A stretch of DNA of 64,000 nt from a bacterium (GTDB lineage Bacteria; Cyanobacteriota; Vampirovibrionia; Obscuribacterales; Obscuribacteraceae): the NCBI GenBank assembly GCA_018062085.1, contig JAGOSY010000002.1, forward strand, positions 186,001 through 250,000. Reading direction: 5' to 3'. The notes under the pieces were generated by a model that worked only from the letters and a program-made list of their open reading frames with translations, had not been told where the DNA came from and did not search any database. This document shows positions 1-7,970 of the stretch, piece by piece. Both the position numbers and the translations under genes were made by a program. How positions within the stretch are numbered: the first letter of the stretch is position 1; the number at the start of each line of letters is the position of its first letter.

Positions 1-987
1 TAGTGGCTCTGATATTGCATGCGATGCCAAACCATGTATACGCAAGAAGTGCTCAGCGTTTAGTATGTTCTCTTGAATGACGCGCTCTCGATGTTCTTCT
101 GAAGCTAAATCCATTAGTACTGGTGCAAGGCCTGTCCAGCTACGCAACTCTATGGCGTTTTTGTCGATGGGGTTGTAATTGCAATAGATAGAAAGCCTTT
201 CGTTCCAGAGTTTGCTTTCAATTGCTTCAATCAAAATCTTAGCAGCGCTTCGATACTCAGCTTCTAATTGACTGCGTTTGAAGTGAGCGCAAAAATCTGC
301 AAAACAGAGAAATTCACGAGCAAGGTAGCTACTGAGATCGCTCGCTAGTATTGCCCCATCGGGAAAGTTTCCCACCGACTCGTCTTCATCTTTGGCTGCT
401 TCTCTGGGAGCAATTAGAGCCAGATTGTCGTCCACTCCACTTTCTAAGACGTTGCGCCAATGGTATAGACCAAATTCTTTTTTTCTCTCTCTTTGAAAAA
501 ATTTCAAATAACAATCTAGATCATCTAGATAGTGGCCGAACTCTTCTTTCTTTGTCTGCTCGGCTCGCTTAAATTCGGCCCAAAGCGTTTGCACCAAGAA
601 CGGCTTGCACTGGTCGCCCTTGTCCCAGATGCGCTGCGGTGAAATCGTGCGTGGTATCTGGCCATTGGCGGCTTTGAGGCTGAGAAAATTAGCTACGACA
701 TCTAAGCCTAGACCATTTAGGCCGGCCAGTTCGGTCAAATGTGCTGCTTGTGAGAAGAAGCAAGCATCCCAATCATACATTTGTAGGTAGTGCCCGGTGG
801 AAGAACGCTCGGGTACCTCAGCGTTATCGTCACCTCCGGCAATCACAGTCTTGCCATTTGCAGCATAAGTAGGGGTGGTGAAGCGATATTTGAGCAGACC
901 TTCTGCTGGGTGTACACAGCTTGGTGCGTACTCTCTAAAGAAGGCTTTTAATTTGGCCAGTTCTGGTTTGCTTACTTTCTCTTTCAT
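1..987 (-). CDS. Trehalase-like (alpha/alpha)6 glycoside hydrolase (GH37/GH63-like), C-terminus cut by window edge
   Basis: I translated this frame by hand from an ATG at 987; it stays open to base 1, giving 329 residues with the C-terminus missing. Helix-rich sequence contains YDWDACFF near residues 71-78 and LESGVDDN near 181-188. These match the W/D-rich and E-S-G-x-D-N motifs of GH37 trehalases and GH63-type glucosidases or mannosylglycerate hydrolases. A later ELRSW stretch also fits this clan. No signal peptide is visible, so it is probably a cytosolic hydrolase of trehalose or a related compatible solute. It starts one base after the stop of the exported TPR gene, so they are likely co-transcribed. 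The catalytic acid/base region in the C-terminal part is not visible, so the substrate is open. Confidence 0.75.
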   Translation of the reverse strand, partial: MKEKVSKPELAKLKAFFREYAPSCVHPAEGLLKYRFTTPTYAANGKTVIAGGDDNAEVPERSSTGHYLQMYDWDACFFSQAAHLTELAGLNGLGLDVVANFLSLKAANGQIPRTISPQRIWDKGDQCKPFLVQTLWAEFKRAEQTKKEEFGHYLDDLDCYLKFFQRERKKEFGLYHWRNVLESGVDDNLALIAPREAAKDEDESVGNFPDGAILASDLSSYLAREFLCFADFCAHFKRSQLEAEYRSAAKILIEAIESKLWNERLSIYCNYNPIDKNAIELRSWTGLAPVLMDLASEEHRERVIQENILNAEHFLRIHGLASHAISEPL

Positions 988-988
988 T

Positions 989-2110
989 CTATTTATTGGC
1001 TCTTGTTGCTTTCTCTGCTTTGAGTTTCAGTTCAGAGTAGTTGGAATCGTCGGGATACTTTTGAGCGAGATCAGAAAAGTCAGCAATAGCCTTGTCATAT
1101 TGTTTCATGTCTTGGTAGCAGAGGCCACGTTGGCAGCGCGCCCATTCGGCATGGGGGTCTAACTCTAAGACCTGAGTGTAATCTTTTATAGCCAATTCGT
1201 CGTGGTGTAGGTCTTGGTGTAATTTGGCCCGATAACCAAGAATATCTTTGTCATTAGGTGCTGCTATTAGTGCTTGATTGAAATCAGCCAGTGCTGCTTT
1301 TTCATTGTTCTTGACCCGCAGCTGCAAGGCCCGGTGAAACAGGGCTTGGGCGTTTTTACTATTGAGAGCAATGGCTTTGTCAAAATCAAGGCGAGCTTGA
1401 TTTTCTTTTTCTAGTCTATTGAACACTTCTCCCCGACCTTCATAGGCGTCAGAACTTTTAGGGTCAAGCATTATTGCTTTATTGAAGCAGTGTAGGGCTC
1501 TTCTTTCTTGATCTCTTTTGAGGTAGAGCTGTCCAACTTTTACAGCGTTGGCAGCGGTTTCAGAAGGCAAGGTAGTTGGATTTTGCGATTTCAGTAGAGC
1601 TGTTAGTTCTTTTGGTGCTTTGCCCCCCTGAGAATTTATATATATGATGCGTTTCTTTTGCATCGCCGCTTCTGGGCCCTTCTTTTGGCGGGTGAGAAAA
1701 TCAGCGTAAGATTGCAATGAATAAATGAGAGTTGGGCTTTCATCGCCAGCGCTTTGCTCGCGCCCGGCAATTGCTTCTTTGTACATTGCGTCGGCTTGGG
1801 CCGGTTTTTGCCACTTTTCATAGATTTCAGCTAAAGCTAGTTGTTCTGTCTGCAAATCTAGACCCAGTATCTTCCTGTCGGCTAAAACCCCAGAGAAGAT
1901 TGCCGCGGCCTCCTCATAGTGCTTTGTCTCTGTTAGCTTTCGCCCTTTTAGTTCGCTCACCATCCAGGGGCCGCTCTTTTTTCGCACAGCGCTAGTGACT
2001 TCGCTGTCTGTCAGGGCAGAAGCTTGGCTGACTGGGCATAACAATAGGATGAGAAGGGCCCAACATAAATTGATTTTTCTATTTGAGTGTTGCTTGTCTA
2101 AGCCGTTCAA
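989..2110 (-). CDS. Exported TPR-repeat protein
   Basis: The 373-residue protein starts at a TTG with a GAGAGGA-type SD about eight bases upstream. Residues 1-32 form a signal peptide (basic start, hydrophobic LLILLLCPVSQA core, AxA-like end). From about residue 185 onward there are at least five tandem 34-residue TPR units with typical A-x-x-x-x-x-A-I-x-L-x-P endings. The N-terminal half carries looser TPR-like helices. TPR proteins are protein-binding scaffolds; nothing points to an enzymatic role. It is immediately upstream of the trehalase-like gene (1 bp gap), suggesting one transcript. The partner is unknown. Confidence 0.8.
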   Translation of the reverse strand: MNGLDKQHSNRKINLCWALLILLLCPVSQASALTDSEVTSAVRKKSGPWMVSELKGRKLTETKHYEEAAAIFSGVLADRKILGLDLQTEQLALAEIYEKWQKPAQADAMYKEAIAGREQSAGDESPTLIYSLQSYADFLTRQKKGPEAAMQKKRIIYINSQGGKAPKELTALLKSQNPTTLPSETAANAVKVGQLYLKRDQERRALHCFNKAIMLDPKSSDAYEGRGEVFNRLEKENQARLDFDKAIALNSKNAQALFHRALQLRVKNNEKAALADFNQALIAAPNDKDILGYRAKLHQDLHHDELAIKDYTQVLELDPHAEWARCQRGLCYQDMKQYDKAIADFSDLAQKYPDDSNYSELKLKAEKATRANK

Positions 2111-2283
2111 TTATTGCGTCCTCTCTATGTCTAAAATAGTTATCAAACGCAAGCATAACTGTTGCTAGGGCCTGATTAGGGTGATCATATTTAAGGTTCC
2201 TGCGTAGATTCCCCATTCCCCTCCAGCCAGCTGAGGGGTTTAATAGATGTATAAGCGGTTCGGCGTTCTAAGAGGTACTGACG

Positions 2284-2958
2284 ATGGGCAGAGATTGCGA
2301 TCCATGCGACAACAGAAGTGGTCGGGGAATTAACCCTGCTGACCCGCGTGATCTTGCAAGAGAATTAGACCGGGGCAATGCTGGGACAGTTATGGATGCC
2401 TTGCAGCGTGATGCCTACACCATGCGTCCTAGAGATTTTGTCAATCTTGTCAATACAGTTGCTCAGGTTGAGAATCCTAGGTATGGCGATAACCTCGCTG
2501 TAAATCAACGCTCTGGAGACATCGTCATCAGTCGGTCCGATGGCCAAAGATTCTGTATCGGCAACCTTTATCGCCCAGAAGAAATGGCAGACGCCTATGC
2601 TCGACGCCAAGATGGCAACTATGCTCGCGAGATACCTCACAGACCAGTTATAGACCATCGGCATCAGCCAGAACCATATTATGATCGCAGAGAGCCAGTC
2701 TATCAACCAGAGTATCGCACCCCTCCATATTTCCCTGACCAACGTCACGGTCGCGATGGCCGAGTCTATGACCCAAGCTATGATCCACGCTACGATAATC
2801 GCGGCAGATACGACAACAGACAGCTTGGTGGTCAGATAGTTCAAGACGCCATACAGGGTGCTATTGTTGGTGAGCTGTCCGGAGGAAAAGCCGGTAAAGG
2901 TGCCTTAGCCAACGTTGGAATTGGCCTATTATTCGGCAACGGTCGCCCTCGCTGGTAG
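2284..2958 (+). CDS. Hypothetical protein with Tyr/Arg/Pro-rich linker and glycine-rich tail
   Basis: The 224-residue protein starts at ATG behind an AAGAGGT-type SD. Residues 1-120 look folded and mixed, including a segment around VNQRSGDIVISRSDGQRF. Residues about 130-190 are low complexity, rich in Y, D, R, P and H, with repeated Y-D-x-R and R-x-P units. The tail (about 195-224) is glycine/alanine-rich and hydrophobic (GKAGKGALANVGIGLLFG), similar to glycine-zipper membrane-associating segments. There is no signal peptide. I do not recognise a family. It ends in front of a clear terminator hairpin, so it looks monocistronic. Confidence 0.65.
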   Translation: MGRDCDPCDNRSGRGINPADPRDLARELDRGNAGTVMDALQRDAYTMRPRDFVNLVNTVAQVENPRYGDNLAVNQRSGDIVISRSDGQRFCIGNLYRPEEMADAYARRQDGNYAREIPHRPVIDHRHQPEPYYDRREPVYQPEYRTPPYFPDQRHGRDGRVYDPSYDPRYDNRGRYDNRQLGGQIVQDAIQGAIVGELSGGKAGKGALANVGIGLLFGNGRPRW

Positions 2959-2985
2959 CTCTAACCAACTGAACGGAAGATTTTC

Positions 2986-3027
2986 AAAATAGAATGGGGT
3001 GCCACAAAGCGCTTCATTCTATTTTTG
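2986..3027 (+). terminator. Rho-independent terminator
   Basis: An 11-bp perfect inverted repeat (AAAATAGAATG at 2986-2996 paired with CATTCTATTTT at 3015-3025) encloses an 18-base loop and runs into a T-rich tail. It lies 28 bases after the stop of the 2284-2958 gene. The A-rich 5' arm means it could also work on the opposite strand, but no gene ends there. Confidence 0.75.
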
Positions 3028-3098
3028 TGTTTAAAATGCCAAGAAATTGCCAATAATAAGATGTAATGTATCTAATGTTGGGAACGAGGGCATCTACC

Positions 3099-3563
3099 AT
3101 GAGCGACGCACTAAATGGTCACCAGAAACTAGAGAAGACTGCTGAATGCATGAAAACCGGTGACGTTAAATGTGTTCAGGAAACCCTCAACACGGTTCAA
3201 GACCAAAAAATCTTCATGGACTTACTTGGTTCAAAGGCTGAATCAAAAGGCCTTCCCGGTCTTCAGATAGTTGATTCTGACAAAGATGGTCACACTGATG
3301 CTGTTAAAGTGACTGCTGGTAAGAATCAAATGAGCATTGATCTCAAGGATGGTAATCTCAGTGTCACCGACAATAGTCCAACCTTGCGCAAAACTATTGG
3401 TAATGCTTTTGATTATGTCGGGGATAAATTGAGTGTTGGGATGCAAGCTGCTAAAGATGCGGTCAATAGTGCAGCTCCAGTGGAGAACATTAATCGCGCC
3501 AATACTACTGATAGCGATCAAAATCGCCGCTGGGATAGCCAGCTGAAGAAAGCTGGTGGCTAG
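3099..3563 (+). CDS. Small hydrophilic protein with one calcium-binding-like D-rich loop
   Basis: I place the start at ATG 3099, preceded by GAGGG; the same frame opens 33 bases earlier but without an SD. The product is 154 residues, hydrophilic and without a signal peptide. Residues near 61-70 read D-S-D-K-D-G-H-T-D, a calcium-loop-like pattern as in EF-hand or dockerin-type sites. A TTGCCA followed 11 bases later by TAATGT lies upstream (about 3047-3068) and faintly resembles the promoter element seen four times at 32.9-38.6 kb, but the first half-site is missing. No family recognised. Confidence 0.65.
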   Translation: MSDALNGHQKLEKTAECMKTGDVKCVQETLNTVQDQKIFMDLLGSKAESKGLPGLQIVDSDKDGHTDAVKVTAGKNQMSIDLKDGNLSVTDNSPTLRKTIGNAFDYVGDKLSVGMQAAKDAVNSAAPVENINRANTTDSDQNRRWDSQLKKAGG

Positions 3564-3575
3564 TAAAGGCGTTAG

Positions 3576-4550
3576 TTAAGGCACTGCGCAAATATCATTG
3601 CATTTGCGTTCCGAGTCAGCTAACTCTATTTGAATTGTGGTGTGACTGATTTTGAACTCTTTTTCCATCAATAAATTGACTTGATTTAGCACTGCTTGCC
3701 AGTCTGCTTGGGGCTCTATAGTGAGGTGACAGCTCATGGCTAGTAGTCCAGATGTGATTGTCCAGACATGCAAGTCATGGGCTTCCACTACGCCATCTAC
3801 GGCCATGAAGGCTTTGGTGAGAGCATCTAGGTCAAAATCGCGAGGAGCGCTCTCCATCAAAATTTCCACAGATTCTTTTAGTAAGTCCCAAGTGCGACTG
3901 ACTATAAAAATAGCGAGAATGCCGCTCAGTATAGGATCGGCCAGGTACCAGCCGGTAAGCATTATGATCAAGCTAGCCGCAATAACGGCACAAGAGGCCA
4001 ACATGTCAGCAAAGACTTCAAGATAAGCTGCTTTTGCATTGAGCGAACCGTGGCTATGGGCGCCTAGTAGCTTCATTGAAATTAGATTGATAATCAAGCC
4101 AATAACGGCAACCACAAGCATCGGCACGCTGTGAATTTCTGGTGGCTGGCTTAGGCGCCGAATAGCCTCGCAAAAAATAGCAATAGATATCACCACCAGA
4201 AGCACAGAGTTAGCCAAGGCCGTCAGAATTTCACCACGATGGAAGCCGTAGGTGCGAGAGCGCCCAGCTGGTTTGCTCGATAACCATACAGCGAAGAGAG
4301 CAAGGGCAAGTGCTGCCACGTCGCCCAGCATGTGACCGGCATCGGCTATGAGTGCGAGGCTGCCTGTGTACCATCCAACTACTGCCTCTACAATCATGAA
4401 GCTGGCGGTGAGAGCGAGTACGAGTGTTAGCTTGCTGCGGCTCTGTTGCCGAGAGGCCAAATGGTCATGATCGTGCTTCTGATTGTTTGACGCGTTCTGA
4501 GCTGTGCTTTCTTGAAGATTGTGCTTGTGTTCGCAGTTTGAGTGGGACAC
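3576..4550 (-). CDS. Cation diffusion facilitator (CDF) metal exporter, ZitB/CzcD-like
   Basis: The 324-residue protein has a His-rich N-terminus (about residues 3-30), six membrane segments between about 40 and 215, and a cytosolic C-terminal domain (about 235-315) carrying HDLHVW, all typical of the CzcD/ZitB branch. The first metal-site pair is H73-x3-D77 (GHMLGD) in TM2. In TM5 the expected HxxxD reads E178-V-F-A-D182, so a histidine ligand is replaced by glutamate. The protein most likely uses proton antiport to export Zn2+ or a related divalent metal from the cytosol, but the altered site may change selectivity. The tail ends with Cys residues (C317, C321). It follows the EF-hand gene at a 26-bp gap on the same strand. 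Confidence 0.9.
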   Translation of the reverse strand: MSHSNCEHKHNLQESTAQNASNNQKHDHDHLASRQQSRSKLTLVLALTASFMIVEAVVGWYTGSLALIADAGHMLGDVAALALALFAVWLSSKPAGRSRTYGFHRGEILTALANSVLLVVISIAIFCEAIRRLSQPPEIHSVPMLVVAVIGLIINLISMKLLGAHSHGSLNAKAAYLEVFADMLASCAVIAASLIIMLTGWYLADPILSGILAIFIVSRTWDLLKESVEILMESAPRDFDLDALTKAFMAVDGVVEAHDLHVWTITSGLLAMSCHLTIEPQADWQAVLNQVNLLMEKEFKISHTTIQIELADSERKCNDICAVP

Positions 4551-4576
4551 AGTTACTACCTATTAATTGCTTGATA

Positions 4577-4933
4577 TTAGCTCTTGAACATTGTCAGAAC
4601 TAGTTTGAAATACGCTTCTAGGTCAAGTCGAGTGATTCCACCTTTGACGCTAGTGCTGCCTTCATGCACGGCATCAGCAATTGCTTGCTGGTTGTTGAGC
4701 AAGAAAGTAATAAATGATTTCTCTCTGGCTGGGGTTTTCTCATCTTTCAAATGAGCCTCTAATTCGTGTTTCTCAATATAGCCGTTGCCATCCGAATCAA
4801 GTTTGTCAAAGGCTTTGTAGGCATAGTCTTTTATTTGCAAAATGGCATCAGCAGCCGAGTCTTTTGGCACATAATTGCTCACCCAGGCTTTTTCGAAGTC
4901 ATCTTTTTCTACTTGTACTTGTAAGTCGCTCAC
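4577..4933 (-). CDS. EF-hand calcium-binding protein
   Basis: The 118-residue protein has one canonical 12-residue EF-hand loop at about residues 46-57 (D-S-D-G-N-G-Y-I-E-K-H-E), with the expected Asp/Asn/Gly/Ile/Glu positions. A second, degenerate helix-loop-helix lies around residues 91-110, with G-G-I-T-R-L-D-L but no acidic loop. There is no signal peptide or membrane segment, so it is probably a cytosolic calcium sensor or buffer. It lies between the metal exporter and the TPR/VOC gene on the same strand, with short gaps that allow co-transcription. Confidence 0.75.
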   Translation of the reverse strand: MSDLQVQVEKDDFEKAWVSNYVPKDSAADAILQIKDYAYKAFDKLDSDGNGYIEKHELEAHLKDEKTPAREKSFITFLLNNQQAIADAVHEGSTSVKGGITRLDLEAYFKLVLTMFKS

Positions 4934-4965
4934 TGTTTTTCTCCAATATTGTCTTTGACTTTTCT

Positions 4966-5811
4966 CTATCTACCACTTGTTGAAATAATCGCAAGAGTGC
5001 TGCCATCAGGGCCGCTGAAGATCAAGGCGTGGCCTAGCGGGGTTTTTAGCTCACCGCGCTTGAGAAATCCGTAACTCTCAAGAATTTCGCGAGCAGCACC
5101 AACTGCGGTGACCATATAGACGTTTAGACTAGGTGCGGGAATTTGACTCTCTACCAAAATTAATTCGGGCCCAGATGACAGTCGTATCGCCGCTGCTCTG
5201 CGGTGTAGGTCGTCTGACTTCCATGTCATTTTGCCTTTCAAGACATCGCTATAAAAATGAAGTTCAGTTTCAAAATTGCCACAGCTTTGTACGACATAGT
5301 GAATCGATTCAAATAGACTTGCCCCTGTGTTTTTACCAAGTATTGAATCGGCGGAGCTAGGCGAAAGTGCACCAAGGTTGGCTCTAGTGGTGCGTGAATT
5401 ATTAGCTGTGCCGGAGGTGGGATTTAAAGAGGGTGCTGCATTTGTCACTGGAGGTGCTGGGGTGTAAGCCGGAAGCCTTTGATGACTGTTGGTCTGCTGC
5501 TGAGGGCTAAGCTCTGCAATCGCTGGACGTTCTCTCAAGCCCCGACGTCTTTCCATTGATATCCGCAGCATTAGTTCAGTAGTGCGTTGTTTAAACTCGA
5601 TGGCTTGTTCAATTTGGCCATTGTTTTCAATTTCTTTGGCTAACCTTTGCAGTTCGTTAGCTACTTCTTTCTGGTTCTCACCGTAATGCTGTTCCAGAGA
5701 AGTAATTATAGATGCCAATTTCTCTTCAGCCTCGTCGGCTGAATGATTTGTCAGGGCCGACAAGGCTAGTTGTAGAAGCGCTCCACTAGTTAGAGAATGG
5801 CCATCAGTCAT
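4966..5811 (-). CDS. TPR-like helical protein with C-terminal VOC/glyoxalase-like domain
   Basis: I prefer ATG 5811, which has AGGG seven bases upstream; a TTG at 5874 in the same frame would add 21 residues. The N-terminal 120 residues are helical and TPR-like (AEEKLASIITSLEQHYGE, EIENNGQIEQAIEFKQRT). A Pro/Ser/Asn-rich linker follows. The last 110 residues resemble a vicinal-oxygen-chelate fold: SIHYVVQSCGNFETELHFYSDVLKG, then PELILVES and GHALIFSGPDGSTLAI. VOC proteins bind metals or small ligands, but metal residues cannot be assigned confidently here. The fusion is unusual. Function unknown. Confidence 0.65.
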   Translation of the reverse strand: MTDGHSLTSGALLQLALSALTNHSADEAEEKLASIITSLEQHYGENQKEVANELQRLAKEIENNGQIEQAIEFKQRTTELMLRISMERRRGLRERPAIAELSPQQQTNSHQRLPAYTPAPPVTNAAPSLNPTSGTANNSRTTRANLGALSPSSADSILGKNTGASLFESIHYVVQSCGNFETELHFYSDVLKGKMTWKSDDLHRRAAAIRLSSGPELILVESQIPAPSLNVYMVTAVGAAREILESYGFLKRGELKTPLGHALIFSGPDGSTLAIISTSGR

Positions 5812-5912
5812 ATAGTGCCCTAAGTTCAAAATGGTCTTACTTAGATTATCCCCTTCAAGGCCCGGCCTAATCAAAAAGAGCTTTTGTTACCTGTATTTAT
5901 ATATATATCTGC

Positions 5913-6302
5913 TTAGCTAGGCTGATTAATCATAAATGTGGCAAAACTGGCGAAAAACTCCTTTAGTGTGGCTTTGTGCGCTTGAAACTCGGGCACAACC
6001 TCTAAGGCAGCTTCCATGTTGGCTACCCAGGCATCGCGTTCACTTTGGCCAATCTTAAAGGGCATGTGGCGGCCGCGCATGCGCGGATGACCTCGTTCGT
6101 CACTGTAGGTGGTTGCGCCACCTGTGCGTTGAATCAAAAACTGGGCTAGGTGCTTTTTGCCAGGTCCTAAATCTTCTGGGTAGAGCGGGCGTAGTACTGG
6201 GTCTTTCTCTACCCCTTGATAAAAGGCCTCGACCAACTGGTAGTAAGGTCCCTCACCACCAACCGACTTGTATATGACGCTGAGTGGGTCTATTGCTTGC
6301 AT
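5913..6302 (-). CDS. Group II truncated haemoglobin (trHbO-like)
   Basis: The 129-residue protein has the length of group II truncated globins. Visible landmarks are tyrosines in the B helix (Y20/Y21), the YPEDL segment, the GG-x3-Y-x4-GHP block, the proximal haem ligand H79 in R-G-R-H-M-P-F, and Trp G8 (W92 in DAWVANM). Trp G8 is a hallmark of group II. Such proteins bind oxygen and handle NO or other reactive species in the cytosol. The gene is 17 bp downstream of the glutaminase gene on the same strand, so the two may share a transcript. Confidence 0.92.
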   Translation of the reverse strand: MQAIDPLSVIYKSVGGEGPYYQLVEAFYQGVEKDPVLRPLYPEDLGPGKKHLAQFLIQRTGGATTYSDERGHPRMRGRHMPFKIGQSERDAWVANMEAALEVVPEFQAHKATLKEFFASFATFMINQPS

Positions 6303-6319
6303 GGCTGAATTATAGTGTA

Positions 6320-7921
6320 TTAGTTTGTTGCACTTCGTACTGTGTTCTTTTGTTTAGCACCGTGCTCTGAAAGCATGGCAATAATTGGCTTGTGGCTGTG
6401 ATTTTGATTTTCTCTCACGGCATCGTCAAGAGGGGTGTTGCCCCAGCGGTCTACGCTGTTGAGGTTGACCCCCAGTTCAATCAAGTAGCGCAAGGCTGCT
6501 ACTTTGCCTTCACAGGCTGCCAGGTGCAGGGCCGTGCGACCATCATAGTCGCCTACATCAGGGCTAATTCCCCTTGCCACTAAGCGGCGCATTTCGGCTA
6601 CGTCACCTTCGGCGGCGGCCCAGCAAAAAGCGTTGATACCGCTGAGGCGTGATTCAAAAAGATTGCGCCTTGGGTCAAGGCGATCATCGGTCAAGCCCGT
6701 GGTGCTGTCAAACGTGTGAAACTTGAAACGTGACGCCAGTTGGCGGCAGAAGTCGACGCCTCTAACTGAATTACCTAACTCATCGAGTCGCGGTGACCAT
6801 ACCGCCAAACCGGCTACGTTTGGTACCACTAACATGATGGCGCCTGATACTCCGCTTTTAGCTGGAATGCCGATGCGAAAGGCGAACTCACCAGAAAAGT
6901 CATACATGCCACAGCTAGACATCAGAGAAAGACAGTTTTTAACATGGTCAGGGCGAAAGACTTGAGCACCAGTTAGCGGGCAATTGCCACCATTGGCCAG
7001 GGTGGCGGCAATGACAGCCATAGCTTTTGTGGTTGTTTCGATTGAGCAGCACTGAAAGTAGAACTCTAAGATGTCGAGTAAGTTGACATCGGGTGGGTAG
7101 GCCTTTTTCTCGCGCATAAAATAGGCGAGGGCAAAGTTGCGATCGGCGGTTTGTCGCTCTGATAGATAAACGGCATTGTCAAAGCCAATCTTCATGTTGC
7201 CAGCGCATTCTTTCCATTTGCTCATGACGTAGTCAAAGCGATCGGAGGCATCGGCACCACTCTTAATTAGGGCACCACACATGATGGCGCCGGCATTAAT
7301 CATGGGGTTGTGAGGCAAGCCTTTGGCATTGAGAGTTAGTTCATTGAATGTCTTGCCGCTGGGTTCTGTGCCTACATAACGGTGTAAAACCTCTTCACCT
7401 TGATCTTCAAGAGCGAGGCAGTAGGTTATTGGTTTTGAGCAAGATTGAACACAGAAAAAGTCTTCACTATCGCCTAGAGAAAACCTTTGGCCGTCTACCG
7501 AGCAGACCGAAGCGGCAAATTTATCAGGGTCGACCCGTTCCAGTTGGGGAATATAATTGGCCAGTTGGCCATCGCGATTATTCGCCACTCGGTCGAATAT
7601 CACCTGTAATTCTTGGCGAAATTCAGCAAAGCGAGGAATGGCCAGTTGACCTGTCAAAACTTGTTCGAATAGGGCGGGGCTGACGTTCTGCAGCGTTTGA
7701 AACTGCTCGAAATCAATCTGCTCGCCGGCTGCCCTTATGGCCTTAAATAGGGCGCCGCCGCGGGGATCGTCCTCAAGAATCCCGCTAGCCAGGAAGCAAT
7801 CAAGTAAAACGGCCCGGTCTACCTTAATCTCACCTTGCCCAGCACCTAGCAAGATAGATTGCTTAGCGAAGGCTCGAAAGAGGCTGGTGGATGGTAGATG
7901 ATCGTCGCTTGTGCTAGACAT
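6320..7921 (-). CDS. glsA: Glutaminase with EF-hand-like N-terminus and C-terminal ankyrin repeats
   Basis: The 533-residue protein hydrolyses glutamine to glutamate and ammonia. The central glutaminase domain (about 120-410) uses the serine beta-lactamase-like fold: S160-C-S-K163 is the S-x-x-K catalytic pair, followed by HNPMINAGAI (about 204-213) and KSGVSGAIMLVVP near 355-365. The first 110 residues resemble the EF-hand-like helical domain of animal kidney-type glutaminase. The C-terminus (about 430-525) holds ankyrin repeats, with DGRTALHLAACEGK and WGNTPLDDAVREN as clear units. Typical bacterial GlsA is about 310 residues; this long architecture matches eukaryotic GLS and some bacteria. 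Confidence 0.93.
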   Translation of the reverse strand: MSSTSDDHLPSTSLFRAFAKQSILLGAGQGEIKVDRAVLLDCFLASGILEDDPRGGALFKAIRAAGEQIDFEQFQTLQNVSPALFEQVLTGQLAIPRFAEFRQELQVIFDRVANNRDGQLANYIPQLERVDPDKFAASVCSVDGQRFSLGDSEDFFCVQSCSKPITYCLALEDQGEEVLHRYVGTEPSGKTFNELTLNAKGLPHNPMINAGAIMCGALIKSGADASDRFDYVMSKWKECAGNMKIGFDNAVYLSERQTADRNFALAYFMREKKAYPPDVNLLDILEFYFQCCSIETTTKAMAVIAATLANGGNCPLTGAQVFRPDHVKNCLSLMSSCGMYDFSGEFAFRIGIPAKSGVSGAIMLVVPNVAGLAVWSPRLDELGNSVRGVDFCRQLASRFKFHTFDSTTGLTDDRLDPRRNLFESRLSGINAFCWAAAEGDVAEMRRLVARGISPDVGDYDGRTALHLAACEGKVAALRYLIELGVNLNSVDRWGNTPLDDAVRENQNHSHKPIIAMLSEHGAKQKNTVRSATN

Positions 7922-7970
7922 AGCTTACTTATGCCAAATTGTCTCAGTATTTAAGCGTCTATCTTTTGCT

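Noticed and set aside
2365-2844. Minus-strand open frame of 159 codons opposite 2284-2958
   Set aside because: It is the complement of a Tyr/Arg/Asp-rich coding frame that has its own SD; the reverse reading is an artefact of codon bias.
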